Numbered from the stretch's first letter, positions 53,204-62,465 are shown. The stretch: DNA of 64,000 nt from Spirillospora albida (GCF_000718255.1 NZ_JOFJ01000007.1:62001-126000), one strand, 5' to 3'. Notes: generated by a model not told the origin, from the sequence alone. Made by a program: numbers and translations.

Positions 53204-54385
53204 TCAGTACGACTTGGGCAGCCCCAGCTCGTGCTGGGCGATGTGCGCGAGGACGAGCTCCTCCGCGACCGGGATGTTCTTGGCGATCCGCGCGTCCCGG
53301 AACATGCGGGCCACCGGGTACTCCATCGAGTACGCCATGCCGCCGTAGGTCTGGAACGCCCGGTCGGCCGCCTGCCAGGCCGCGTCGGCGGCGGTGAGCT
53401 TGGCGACGTTGGCCTCGGACCCGCAGGGCCGGTTCCGGTCCCAGAGCCACGCCGCCTTGTAGGTCATGAGGCGGGCGAGGTCGACCTGCGCCTTGATCTT
53501 GGCGAGGGGGAACGCGACGGCCTGGTTCGTCCCGATGGGCTTGCCGAACGGGGCGCGCTCCCTGGCGTACTCACACGCGATCTTGAGGGTGAGCTCGCCG
53601 AACCCGACACCGCTCGCGGCGGCGAGGATCCGCTCGGGGTTGAGGATGTCCCACATGACGGCGAAGCCCTGGTCGACCTGGCCGAGGACGCGGTGGGCGG
53701 GGACGCGCACGTCGTCCAGGAACACCATGTTGGACGCGACCACGTTCGTGCCCAGCTTGGGGATCGGCCGGTAGGTGAGCGTCCCTTCGGCCACGGCCTC
53801 CTTGATGTCCACGAGCAGCACGGTGAAGCCGTTGGTGCGGGGCTTCGCCTCGGCGGCCGGGATCGTCCGGGTGACCAGGACGAGGAAGTCGGCGCGCTCC
53901 ACCCCGGAGATCCAGATCTTCTGGCCGCTCACGAGGAACCCGTCGCCGTCGCGGCGGGCGTGGGTGCTGATGTTGATGGCGTTGCTGCCCGCGTCCGGCT
54001 CGGTGATCGCGAAGCAGGTCTCCAGCTCGCCGGAGGCGATCCTCGGCAGGAACTCGCGCTTCTGCTCGCCGGTGCCGTGCCGGGCGATGGTGAGGCCGCC
54101 GAACGCGGGGGTGAGCAGGTACATGAAGGACGCGGCGCCGCCCGCGCCGCCCTCGGCGAGCGCCTCCAGCGCGACGACGAGCTCCAGCAGGCCCTGGCCG
54201 GCGCCGCCGTACTCCTCGGGCACGGCGAGGCTGTGCCAGCCGCCCGCGATCAGCTCCCGCCAGACCTCCTCGGGCCAGCGCTTGTCCTCATCGCAGCGGG
54301 TCCAGTACTCCTGGTCGTACTTGGCGGCGATCGCCAGCACGCCCTCGCGCACCGCCGCCGCGCTCTCCGGCAGGTCGAAGTCCAT
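53204..54385 (-). CDS. Acyl-CoA dehydrogenase, IVD/LCAD-type catalytic site
   Basis: 393 residues, ATG at 54385. FAITEPDAGSNAINISTHAR and GQKIWISGVERAD are the FAD-binding signature. The usual C-terminal EGTSEIQ is absent; the same region reads IPVAEELVLAHI. The likely catalytic base is the glutamate in ILNPERILAA, the isovaleryl- or long-chain-type position (known for those families). TACAGT six bases upstream of the ATG suggests a leaderless transcript. It is divergent from an aldehyde dehydrogenase, sharing a 107-base spacer. Confidence 0.9.
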   Translation of the reverse strand: MDFDLPESAAAVREGVLAIAAKYDQEYWTRCDEDKRWPEEVWRELIAGGWHSLAVPEEYGGAGQGLLELVVALEALAEGGAGGAASFMYLLTPAFGGLTIARHGTGEQKREFLPRIASGELETCFAITEPDAGSNAINISTHARRDGDGFLVSGQKIWISGVERADFLVLVTRTIPAAEAKPRTNGFTVLLVDIKEAVAEGTLTYRPIPKLGTNVVASNMVFLDDVRVPAHRVLGQVDQGFAVMWDILNPERILAAASGVGFGELTLKIACEYARERAPFGKPIGTNQAVAFPLAKIKAQVDLARLMTYKAAWLWDRNRPCGSEANVAKLTAADAAWQAADRAFQTYGGMAYSMEYPVARMFRDARIAKNIPVAEELVLAHIAQHELGLPKSY

Positions 54386-54492
54386 GGCGTCACTGTAACC
54401 GATGGAGTAAGTGGTCACTGACAGGTGGTCCGGGCCATGAAACCGGGCGTCCCGGGTAGGCGGTACGACGCGACCGTACCCGAGGGGGAAGC

Positions 54493-55869
54493 ATGCGCAC
54501 GATCACCGTCACGGACCCCGCGACCGGCGGACCGGTCGGCACCCTGACCGCCGGCGACGCGGCCGACGTCGAGGCGGCAGTCGCCGCCGCGCGCGCCGCC
54601 GCGCCCGGCTGGGCCGCGGTGCCCGCCGCCGAGCGCGGCGCCGCCCTGCACCGGGCCGCGGCCGCGATCGAGGAGCGCGCCGGCGAGCTGGCCGCGCTGG
54701 TGACCGCGGAGATGGGCAAGCCGCTCGCGGACGCGCGCGGCGGCGTGGCCGCCGGGACCGGCACGCTCCGCCAGTACGCCGAACTCGGCCCGCTGCACGG
54801 CGCCCGCAGCCTCCAGGGCGGCCGGGACGCCGCCGACTTCATGGTCCGCGAGCCGTACGGGACCGTCGCCGCGATCACCCCGTGGAACGACCCCGTCGCG
54901 ATCGCCTGCGGCCTGATCGGCGCCGCCGCCGTCACCGGCAACACGGTCGTCCACAAGCCGTCCGAGCGCACCCCGCACACCGGCGCGCTGCTGACGGAGC
55001 TGCTCGCCGGCCGCCTCCCCGACGGCGTCGTGAACCTCGTCACCGGGGACGGCGCCACCGGCGAGGCCCTCGCCGCCCACCCCGGCGCCGACGTCATCGC
55101 GCATGTCGGCTCCACCCGCACCGGCCGCCGCATCGCGGAGCTGGCCGCCCGCACCGGCGCGAAGGTCCTGCTGGAGAACGGCGGCGCCGACCCCCTCATC
55201 GTGGACGCGGGCGTCGGCCCCGCCTGGGCCGCCGAACAGGCCGCGATCGGCTGCTTCGCGAACGCGGGGCAGATCTGCACCTCCGTCGAGCGCGTCTACG
55301 TCCACGCCGACCTGGCGGAGGAGTTCCTGGACGCCCTGACCACCCGCGCGCAGGTTCTCCGCACGGGCCCCGGCACCGACCCCGCCACCGAACTCGGCCC
55401 GCTGGTGGACGAGCGGCACCGCGCGCAGGTCCACGAGCAGGTCGAGAAGGCGGTCGCGGACGGCGCCCGCGTCCGCTGCGGCGGCGCGATCCCCGGCGGC
55501 CCGGGCTGCTTCTACCCGGCGACCGTCCTGTCCGGCTGCGACGACGCCATGGCCGTCATGGCCGAGGAGACGTTCGGCCCGGTCGCGCCCGTCCGCACCG
55601 TGGGGTCGTTCGACGAGGCGCTGGAGGCGGCCGCGGCGTCCCGCTACGGCCTCGCCGCGACCGTCCTCACCCGCGACCTCGCCCACGCCCAGCGCGCCTG
55701 GCGGACCCTGGCCGTCGGCACCGTCAAGATCAACGCGGTGTTCGGCGGCGCGCCCGGCGGCGCCGCGACCCCCCGCCGCGCCAGCGGACGGGGCTTCGGC
55801 TACGGCCCCGAGCTGCTGGACGAGATGACGGCCGTGAAGGTCGTCCACCTCCAGGCCGTCATCCCTTGA
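54493..55869 (+). CDS. Aldehyde dehydrogenase family protein (atypical general-base motif)
   Basis: 458 residues. NAGQICTSVERVYV contains the nucleophile cysteine and ITPWNDPVAIACGLIGAA plus VGSTRTGR form the NAD(P) site. The conserved ELGG(K/N)xP general-base motif reads ENGGADPLIV, keeping the glutamate but replacing the Leu with Asn. The C-terminus is shortened after FGGAPGGAATP. Substrate unknown; the divergent acyl-CoA dehydrogenase hints at a branched or aromatic acyl pathway. The last 11 bases overlap the convergent rtcB remnant. Confidence 0.85.
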   Translation: MRTITVTDPATGGPVGTLTAGDAADVEAAVAAARAAAPGWAAVPAAERGAALHRAAAAIEERAGELAALVTAEMGKPLADARGGVAAGTGTLRQYAELGPLHGARSLQGGRDAADFMVREPYGTVAAITPWNDPVAIACGLIGAAAVTGNTVVHKPSERTPHTGALLTELLAGRLPDGVVNLVTGDGATGEALAAHPGADVIAHVGSTRTGRRIAELAARTGAKVLLENGGADPLIVDAGVGPAWAAEQAAIGCFANAGQICTSVERVYVHADLAEEFLDALTTRAQVLRTGPGTDPATELGPLVDERHRAQVHEQVEKAVADGARVRCGGAIPGGPGCFYPATVLSGCDDAMAVMAEETFGPVAPVRTVGSFDEALEAAAASRYGLAATVLTRDLAHAQRAWRTLAVGTVKINAVFGGAPGGAATPRRASGRGFGYGPELLDEMTAVKVVHLQAVIP

Positions 55870-56250
55870 CGGTGAGCAGCGGCCGCAGCTCCGCGACCGG
55901 CGTCGCCACACCGGCGCCGCGCAGGCGCCGGCGAGCGTCCGCGGGTCGCCGTGCCCGCGCAGGACGAAGCTCGGCGCGCCCATCGACCCGGGCACGATGA
56001 CCGGCTCGCCCCATATCGCGTAGGGACCGCCCGCCATCGCGGCGTGCCCGCCCGCCGGGGGCGCCCCCGTGCGGTGCACGACCCGCTCGCCGTCCCGCCA
56101 GAGCAGGTTGTGCGGCGCGTCGTACAGCAGCCGTGCCTCCGGATCGCCGCACTCGGCCGCGAGGCCCGTCCGCATCGTCAGCGACAGGAAGAACCGGTTC
56201 CCGAAGGTGAGGTTCGCGGCGTTGCCGAAGCCGTCGCGAGGAGAACCGAC
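55859..56250 (-). pseudogene. rtcB: rtcB remnant, N-terminally truncated and frameshifted
   Basis: Reading down from about 56250, one frame encodes GNAANLTFGNRFF, LLYDAPHNLLWRDGERVVHR and GEPVIVPGSMGAPSFVLRG. These are recognisable RtcB RNA-ligase segments (PHNL...HRKG, PGSMG). Near 55915 homology jumps to a second frame that ends VAELRPLLTVKG, matching the invariant C-terminal VKG of RtcB. The front two thirds of the protein, including metal-binding cysteine/histidine sites, is absent. No start codon or upstream room remains: the TetR stop is at 56252. A decayed tRNA-ligase gene is the simplest reading. Confidence 0.6.
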
Positions 56251-56251
56251 G

Positions 56252-56842
56252 CTAGCCGGGGGAGCGCACCCCGTTTTCCGGGACGCCCATGTAGGCCGTG
56301 ACCATGCGGGCGATCATTTCGGCCACCATCTCCGGCGGGGCGGACGGCAGCATGATGTGGCTCATCGTGAGGCGCACCGCCGCGTCGGTGACCTCCGTGA
56401 AGGCGGCCGGGTCCAGGCTCGGCCACTGGGCGAGGGCGTGCTCGGCGAGCCGGTCCCTGGCGGTGAACAGCACCGGATCGGCCCGCGTGGTGAGCAGCGG
56501 GAGCAGCTCGTCGCCGCCCGCGCCGGTCAGCACCAGCTTCGTCAGCCGGTCGTCGGCGGCCGTCTCCAGCGTGAACAGCACCGCGGCGCGGACCGCCGCG
56601 TGCAGGTCGCGATGCTCCGACAGGACGCGGTCGATGCCGTCGACGTAGCGGTCGTTGTCGCGGACCACGACGGCCTGCGCGAGGCCCCACTTGTCGCCGA
56701 ACTCGTTGTAGACGGTCTGCCGGCTCACGCCGGCGGCGGCCGCGACGTCCGCCATCCGGACCCCCCGGTAGCCGCGCTCGACCAGCAGTTCCGCGGCGGC
56801 GTCCAGCAGGGACTCGCGGACGGACCGTCCAGCGGTGCTCAT
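56252..56842 (-). CDS. TetR/AcrR-family regulator, probable repressor of the carboxylase
   Basis: 196 residues, ATG at 56842. HTH ESLLDAAAELLVERGYRGVR then MADVAAAAGVSRQTVYNEFG is an orthodox TetR DNA-binding domain. The C-terminal half, with LTKLVLTGAGGDELLPLLTT and MVTAYMG, fits FadR/FasR-like acyl-CoA-responsive folds loosely. It is divergent from the single-chain acyl-CoA carboxylase with an 87-base spacer in which CATTAT (56887-56892) could be a -10. This arrangement is classical for local TetR control. The rtcB remnant follows directly. Confidence 0.85.
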   Translation of the reverse strand: MSTAGRSVRESLLDAAAELLVERGYRGVRMADVAAAAGVSRQTVYNEFGDKWGLAQAVVVRDNDRYVDGIDRVLSEHRDLHAAVRAAVLFTLETAADDRLTKLVLTGAGGDELLPLLTTRADPVLFTARDRLAEHALAQWPSLDPAAFTEVTDAAVRLTMSHIMLPSAPPEMVAEMIARMVTAYMGVPENGVRSPG

Positions 56843-56929
56843 CGGGGCTCCTCCGGGTGGGCTGGTCGGGCGGCGCGCTCCGGTCATCATTATCATCGCC
56901 GGACCATCGGACGGACAGGGGAGCGGCGC

Positions 56930-59900
56930 GTGGGCGGGATCCTGGTGGCCAACCGCGGCGAGATCGCGCTGCGGGTGCTGCGGGCGGCGGCGGAGCTCGG
57001 GCTCGCGACCGTCGCGGTCCACACCGGCGACGACGCGGACGGGCTGCACGTCCGCCGCGCGGACGCGGCGCGGGCGCTGCCGGGCGACGGCCCCGCCGGG
57101 TACCTGGACGCGGCCGCGCTGGTCGCGGCGGCGCGGGACGCGGGCGCGCGGCTGGTCCACCCCGGGTACGGGTTCCTGAGCGAGAACGCCGCGTTCGCCG
57201 CCGCGTGCGCGGACGCGGGGCTCGCGTTCGTCGGCCCGCCGCCGGAGCTGCTGGAGCTGTTCGGCGACAAGACCCGGTCGCGGGAGCTGGCCCGCGAGGC
57301 CGGCGTCCCGGTCACGGCGGGCACGGACGGGCCGGTCACGCTCGCCGAGGCGGAGGCGTTCGCCCGCGCCCACGGTCCCGTCATGCTGAAGGCCGTCGCG
57401 GGCGGCGGCGGGCGCGGCGTGCGGACCGTCCGGGATCCGGGCGGGATGGCCGCCGCGTACGAGCGGTGCCGGTCCGAGGCGCTCGCCGCGTTCGGGAACG
57501 GCGCCCTCTACGTGGAGCGGTACGTGCCGCGCGCCCGCCACATCGAGGTGCAGGTGATCGGGGACGGGTCCGGCGCCGTCACGCACCTGTGGGACCGGGA
57601 CTGCAGCGTCCAGCGCCGCAACCAGAAGCTCATCGAGATCGCGCCCGCGCCCGCGCTGCCCGCCGCCGTGCGGGACGCGCTGCTGGACGCGGCGACCGCG
57701 ATGGCGTCCCGCGCGCGGTACCGGAGCCTCGGCACGTTCGAGTTCCTCGTCGCGGACGGGGCGTTCTGGTTCCTGGAGGCCAATCCCCGGCTCCAGGTCG
57801 AGCACACCGTCACCGAGGAGGTCACCGGCGTCGACCTGGTGAAGGCGCAGATCCGGATCGCGCTGGGGGAGACCCTCGCCGACGTCGGACTGGCCGCGCC
57901 ACCGCCCGTGTCCGGCTGCGCGATCCAGGCCCGCGTCAACGCCGAGACGCTCGACGCGGACGGCGTGCCGCGCCCCCGGTCGGGGACGCTGACGGCGTTC
58001 GCGCCGCCGTCCGGACCGGGCGTCCGCGTCGACACCCACGGATACCCCGGGCTCGCCGTCGGGGTCCGCTACGACCCGCTGCTCGCGAAGGTCGTCGCCC
58101 GCGCGGAGGACCTGCCGTCGGCGGCGGCCCGCGCCGGCCGCGCGCTCGCCGAGTTCGACATCGCGGGCGTCGCGACCGGGATCCCGCTGCTGCGGGCCGT
58201 CCTGCGGCATCCGGACTTCACCTCCGGCGGCGTCCACACCGGGTTCCTCGCCGACCACCTCGCCGAGCTGCCCGTCGAGGCGCCCCGCGCCGCCGCGGCC
58301 GGCCCGGCGGGCGGCGTCGCGGTCCGCGCGCCCATGCCGGGGACGGTCGTGGGCTTCGACGTGACGGAGGGCGAGCTCGTCCGCAAGGGGCGGCCCGTCG
58401 CCGTCATCGAGGCGATGAAGATGGAGCACGTCGTGCACGCCCCCGAGCCCGGCATCGTCCGGACGTTCGCCGCCGAGCCCGGCGCGGCCGTCGCCGAGGG
58501 CGCGCCGCTGCTGTTCCTCGAGCCCGCCGACGCGGACGGCGAGCACGTCGCCGAGGAGGACGCCGCCGACCCCGACGCGATCCGCCCCGACCTCGCCGAG
58601 GCGCTCCGCCGGCATGCGGTCGGGCTGGACGCCGCCCGCCCCGAGGCCGTCGCGAAACGGCACGCGCGCGGCCACCGCACCGCCCGCGAGAACATCGCCG
58701 ACCTGTGCGATCCGGGCACGTTCGCCGAGTACGGGCCGCTCGTCGTGGCCGCGCAGCGGCGCCGCCGCCCGCTCGAGGAGCTGATCGAGAAGACGCCCGC
58801 CGACGGCCTGGTCTGCGGCATCGGGGACGTGAACGGCGCGCAGGCCGTCGTCCTGTCCTACGACTACACGGTCATGGCCGGGACGCAGGGCCACCTCAAC
58901 CACCGCAAGACCGACCGGATGCTGGAGATCGCCCACCGCCGCCGGCTGCCCGTCGTGCTGTTCGCCGAGGGCGGCGGCGGGCGGCCCGGCGACACCGACA
59001 CCACGACCGTGTCCGGCCTGGACGTGACGACCTTCCACGCGATGGGGCGGCTCAGCGGGCACGTCCCGTCCGTCGGGATCGCCAACGGGCGCTGCTTCGC
59101 CGGGAACGCGGCGCTGCTCGGCATCTGCGACGCCGTGATCGCCACGCGGGACGCCAACATCGGGATGGGCGGCCCCGCCATGATCGAGGGCGGCGGGCTC
59201 GGCGTCTTCGCGCCCGAGGAGATCGGCCCCGTGTCCGTCCAGGAGCCGAACGGCGTCATCGACGTCCTGGTGGACGACGAGGCGGAGGCCGTCGCCGCCG
59301 CCCGCCGCTACCTGTCGTACTTCCAGGGCCCGGCGAGCGACTGGGATCACGAGGACCAGCGGATCCTCCGGCACCTGATCCCCGAGAACCGGATGCGGGC
59401 CTACGACGTCCGACGCGTCATCGGCCACCTCTGCGACACCGGGTCGGTGCTGGAGCTGCGCCGCGCGTTCGGTCTCGGGATCGTCACCGCGCTGGTGCGG
59501 GTCGAGGGCCGTCCGATGGGCCTCATCGCCAACGACCCCGCCCACCTCGGCGGCGCCATCGACCGCGACGCCGCCGACAAGGCCGCCCGGTTCCTCCAGC
59601 TGTGCGACGCGCACGGCCTGCCCGTCGTCTCGCTGTGCGACACCCCCGGCTTCATGGTCGGGCCGGACGCCGAGGAGACCGCGACCGTCCGGCACTTCGG
59701 CCGCGTCTTCGTCGTCGGAGCGAACCTGCGGGTCCCGCTCGTCACCGTCGTCCTGCGCAAGGGCTACGGGCTCGGGGCGCAGGCCATGGCGGGCGGCTCG
59801 TTCGCCGCGCCGCTCGCCACCCTCGCCTGGCCGACCGGCGAGATCGGCGGCATGGGCCTGGAGGGCGCCGTCCGGCTGGGGTTCCGCGCCGAACTCGCCG

Positions 59901-60097
59901 CCGCCGAGGACCCGGACGCGCTGTTCGCCGAGATGGTCGCCCTCGCCTACGAGCACGGCAAGGCGCTGAACGCCGCGTCGGTGTTCGAGCTGGACGACGT
60001 CATCGACCCCGCCGACACCCGCCGCTGGATCACCACGGCGCTCGGCTCGGCGCCGCCTCCCGAAGGCCCGCCGCGTCCCTGGATCGACACGTGGTGA
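56930..60097 (+). CDS. Single-chain acyl-CoA carboxylase (biotin carboxylase-BCCP-carboxyltransferase fusion)
   Basis: 1055 residues, GTG at 56930 with GGGGAG upstream. Biotin carboxylase (1-445): ILVANRGEIALRVLRAA, KAVAGGGGRGVR (ATP) and FLEANPRLQVEHTVTEE. A linker leads to the BCCP, where EAMKMEH carries the biotinyl-lysine (about residue 497). From about 565 an acyl-CoA carboxyltransferase follows, with AEGGGGRPGDTDTT, GRCFAGNAALLG and GGSFAAPLATLAWPTGEIGG. The architecture matches the long-chain acyl-CoA carboxylase (LCC) characterised from Mycobacterium avium, where one chain holds all steps. Acyl substrate unknown. Probably repressed by the divergent TetR. Confidence 0.92.
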   Translation: MGGILVANRGEIALRVLRAAAELGLATVAVHTGDDADGLHVRRADAARALPGDGPAGYLDAAALVAAARDAGARLVHPGYGFLSENAAFAAACADAGLAFVGPPPELLELFGDKTRSRELAREAGVPVTAGTDGPVTLAEAEAFARAHGPVMLKAVAGGGGRGVRTVRDPGGMAAAYERCRSEALAAFGNGALYVERYVPRARHIEVQVIGDGSGAVTHLWDRDCSVQRRNQKLIEIAPAPALPAAVRDALLDAATAMASRARYRSLGTFEFLVADGAFWFLEANPRLQVEHTVTEEVTGVDLVKAQIRIALGETLADVGLAAPPPVSGCAIQARVNAETLDADGVPRPRSGTLTAFAPPSGPGVRVDTHGYPGLAVGVRYDPLLAKVVARAEDLPSAAARAGRALAEFDIAGVATGIPLLRAVLRHPDFTSGGVHTGFLADHLAELPVEAPRAAAAGPAGGVAVRAPMPGTVVGFDVTEGELVRKGRPVAVIEAMKMEHVVHAPEPGIVRTFAAEPGAAVAEGAPLLFLEPADADGEHVAEEDAADPDAIRPDLAEALRRHAVGLDAARPEAVAKRHARGHRTARENIADLCDPGTFAEYGPLVVAAQRRRRPLEELIEKTPADGLVCGIGDVNGAQAVVLSYDYTVMAGTQGHLNHRKTDRMLEIAHRRRLPVVLFAEGGGGRPGDTDTTTVSGLDVTTFHAMGRLSGHVPSVGIANGRCFAGNAALLGICDAVIATRDANIGMGGPAMIEGGGLGVFAPEEIGPVSVQEPNGVIDVLVDDEAEAVAAARRYLSYFQGPASDWDHEDQRILRHLIPENRMRAYDVRRVIGHLCDTGSVLELRRAFGLGIVTALVRVEGRPMGLIANDPAHLGGAIDRDAADKAARFLQLCDAHGLPVVSLCDTPGFMVGPDAEETATVRHFGRVFVVGANLRVPLVTVVLRKGYGLGAQAMAGGSFAAPLATLAWPTGEIGGMGLEGAVRLGFRAELAAAEDPDALFAEMVALAYEHGKALNAASVFELDDVIDPADTRRWITTALGSAPPPEGPPRPWIDTW

Positions 60098-60821
60098 CGC
60101 CGCGGACCTCGGCCGGCGGGCCCGCCGCGACCGTCCGGCCCGCGTCCAGGAGGTGGACGACGTCGCAGACGCCCATCACCGGCTCCAGCGCGTCCGCCGT
60201 GACGACCACCGCGACGCCCTCCGCCGCGACGTCGCGGACCAGGACCTCCAGCGCGCGCGAACGATACGGCGGCAGGCCCGCCCACGGCTCGTCCAGCAGG
60301 AGGACGGCGGGCTCGGCGGCCAGGGCCCGCGCCACGTCCGCGAGCCGCGCGACCTCCGCCGGGACGTTCCCGGCGCGGCGGCCCGCGTACTCGGCGACGC
60401 CGACCCGGGAGAGCAGCTCGTCGGCGCGGCGCCCGGTGTCGCGGCGGGCGTCGCGGCGGCGGCGCCGCCGGTCCCGCGCCGACCGGCCCGCGTAGGGCGC
60501 CCTCCGGGCGTGCCGGTCTGCGGCGGCCCGGACGTGCTCGTGGACGGTCGCGCGCCCGAACGGCCCCGGCCGCTGCCCGGCGCGCGCGACGCCCGGGGCG
60601 GACCGGCCGGTCAGCTCCGCGCCGTCCAGCAGGACGGCCCCGGCGGCGGGGCGGCGCCGCCCCGCGATGACGTCGATGAGCGTCGTCTTGCCCGCTCCGG
60701 GCGGCCCGACCAGACCGGTGACGGCGCCGGGGAACGCGGCGAGCGCGACCCCGTCGACGGCCGTGACCTGGCCGAACCGCACCGTCACGCCCGCGACGAG
60801 CAGACCTTCCGCAGCGGCCAT
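60030..60821 (-). CDS. Degenerate LivG-type ABC ATPase
   Basis: 263 residues; ATG at 60821 has GGAGG six bases upstream. Walker A LVGPPGAGKTTLIDV and Walker B AVLLLDEPWAGLPP are kept. The signature, NLPYGQQRRLEIARAL in LivG proteins, reads NVPAEVARLADVARAL, losing the Gly/Gln. The H-loop (EHD in LivG) reads VVVTADALEPVMGVCD, losing the histidine. An Arg-rich insertion sits before the signature. These losses should abolish normal ATP turnover. No LivF, permease or binding protein is adjacent. Its end overlaps the carboxylase gene by 68 bases in convergent orientation. Possibly a relic, or a repurposed regulator. Confidence 0.75.
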   Translation of the reverse strand: MAAAEGLLVAGVTVRFGQVTAVDGVALAAFPGAVTGLVGPPGAGKTTLIDVIAGRRRPAAGAVLLDGAELTGRSAPGVARAGQRPGPFGRATVHEHVRAAADRHARRAPYAGRSARDRRRRRRDARRDTGRRADELLSRVGVAEYAGRRAGNVPAEVARLADVARALAAEPAVLLLDEPWAGLPPYRSRALEVLVRDVAAEGVAVVVTADALEPVMGVCDVVHLLDAGRTVAAGPPAEVRGVTTCRSRDAAGLREAAPSRAPW

Positions 60822-61037
60822 CCGCATCCTCCGCGACGGCTCGATGTGATATAGATCACTGACGAGTGCTCACCCTACTGACCGCCCGCGCGACCGGCAA
60901 CGCCCCCACGGCGGGGGCCGGGGGGCGCGGATCACGGTTCGGTTGCGGACCGTTAAGGCCAGATGCCGCGATCCCTGGCATTTCGTAGGTTCCGGACAGA
61001 CCAGGCGCCTTTGTCGACACCCTCCGAGGAGACGCCC

Positions 61038-62396
61038 ATGTCCCACGTCCCCCGCCGCGACCTGCTCGCCGGAGCCGCCGCGCTGGCCGGCTTCGCCACC
61101 GCGGGTCTGCTGCCCGGCAGTGCCGCCGCCGCGACCCGGCAGCGGCCCGGAGCGCTGCGCGGCCCGTCCCTGACCCCCGGCGACCGGGCCGTCACGGCCC
61201 GCGTCGACGCCCGCCGGGCGCTCACCCACCTGCGGGCGCTGAGCGACGGCATCGGCTGGCGCGTCGCCGGCACCTCCCGCGAGCACCGCGCCGCCCGCTA
61301 CATCGGGCACGTGCTGCGCGATCTCGGCTACCGCACCGAGCTGCAGCCGTTCCCCGTCCCCGACAAGAAGCTCGCCGAACTGCGGGCGCGGGGCGTCCAC
61401 TGGCAGAGCGCCGCCGCGGCGAACGGCGCCGCCGGACGCGCCGCGGGCGAGATCACCGACCTCGGCGCCGCCACCGAGGTCACCACCGACCTGACCGGGC
61501 GGCTCGCGCTGTTCACCCGCGTCGCGGGACGGGAGCTCGACCAGGCGAAGGCGGCCGCCGCGGCGGGCGCCGCCGCCGTGCTGATCGTCAACGTGCGCAG
61601 TACCACCTACCCCGAGCGCAAGGCCGCGACGTTCTTCCCCGTCCTGGCCGAGGCCGTGCCGGTCCCCGTGCTCGGCATCGCCGAGTACCACGGCGCGCGG
61701 ATCCGCGCGGGCGTCGCGCGGCTGTCCCTGGAGGTCACCGCGCACACCGGCCTGACCTCCTACAACGTCATCGCCGAACGCCGGGCCACGCTCCCGAACC
61801 CCGACCGCAGGGCCGTCATCGTCAGCGCCCACTACGACAGCGTCCCCGGCTCGCCCGGCGGCAACGATGACGGCAGCGGCACCGCGCTGTGCCTGGAACT
61901 GGCCCGCGCCCTGCGCCGCCTCCCCACGCAGAAGGACCTGCGGATCTGCCTCTGGGGCGCGGAGGAGCTCGGCCTCGTCGGCGCCCGCCACTACGTCAAG
62001 CAGCTGGACGACGCGTCCGCCGCGCGCATCGCCGGCTGCTTCCAGAACGACATGGTCGCCACCAGCCATCCGCCGGCGGGCACGTACTGGCTGCTGTCGG
62101 TGGACGGCGCCGCCAACACCACCACCGACGCCATCGCCGGGGCCGCCGAGCGCCTCGGCTACTCCGGCCAGACCAAGGGCCCGACCGCGCGCGGCTCCAG
62201 CGACCACGAGGCGTTCTTCGAGCGCGGCATCGCCGCGGGGAACTTCAGCTGGCGCGGGGGAGAGGCCCCGAGCCAGCTGGAGCCCGTCTACCACACCCCC
62301 GAGGACACCGTCTCGGGCAACATCAGCCTCCAGCGCCTCCAGGTCTCCCTCGAGCTGATCGGCTGCGCCGCCTACGACGTGGCCCGCCACCGCTAG
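61038..62396 (+). CDS. Tat-exported M28-family aminopeptidase with PA domain
   Basis: 452 residues, ATG at 61038. The N-terminus RRDLLAGAAALAGFATAGLL is a twin-arginine signal peptide, cut near SAAAATR. Residues 140-240 form a PA-type insert (NGAAGRAAGEITDLG, AAAVLIVNVRS). The M28 zinc site is VSAHYDSVPGSPGGNDDGSG (His, Asp), LWGAEELGLVG (Glu pair), SSDHEAFFERG and the last ligand in VYHTPEDTVSG. It probably removes N-terminal residues from extracellular peptides. A 216-base spacer precedes it with no recognised operator. Confidence 0.92.
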   Translation: MSHVPRRDLLAGAAALAGFATAGLLPGSAAAATRQRPGALRGPSLTPGDRAVTARVDARRALTHLRALSDGIGWRVAGTSREHRAARYIGHVLRDLGYRTELQPFPVPDKKLAELRARGVHWQSAAAANGAAGRAAGEITDLGAATEVTTDLTGRLALFTRVAGRELDQAKAAAAAGAAAVLIVNVRSTTYPERKAATFFPVLAEAVPVPVLGIAEYHGARIRAGVARLSLEVTAHTGLTSYNVIAERRATLPNPDRRAVIVSAHYDSVPGSPGGNDDGSGTALCLELARALRRLPTQKDLRICLWGAEELGLVGARHYVKQLDDASAARIAGCFQNDMVATSHPPAGTYWLLSVDGAANTTTDAIAGAAERLGYSGQTKGPTARGSSDHEAFFERGIAAGNFSWRGGEAPSQLEPVYHTPEDTVSGNISLQRLQVSLELIGCAAYDVARHR

Positions 62397-62465
62397 CGAC
62401 GTGGCCCGCCACCGCTGGTCCGACCGGCGGCCCTTGGGCGGGAGCACAGCGGAACGGCCGGGCTG

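Noticed and set aside
56252..59956. Very long minus-strand frame opposite the acyl-CoA carboxylase
   Set aside because: Only the last 196 codons (the TetR) have a recognisable fold; the rest is a shadow of the carboxylase.
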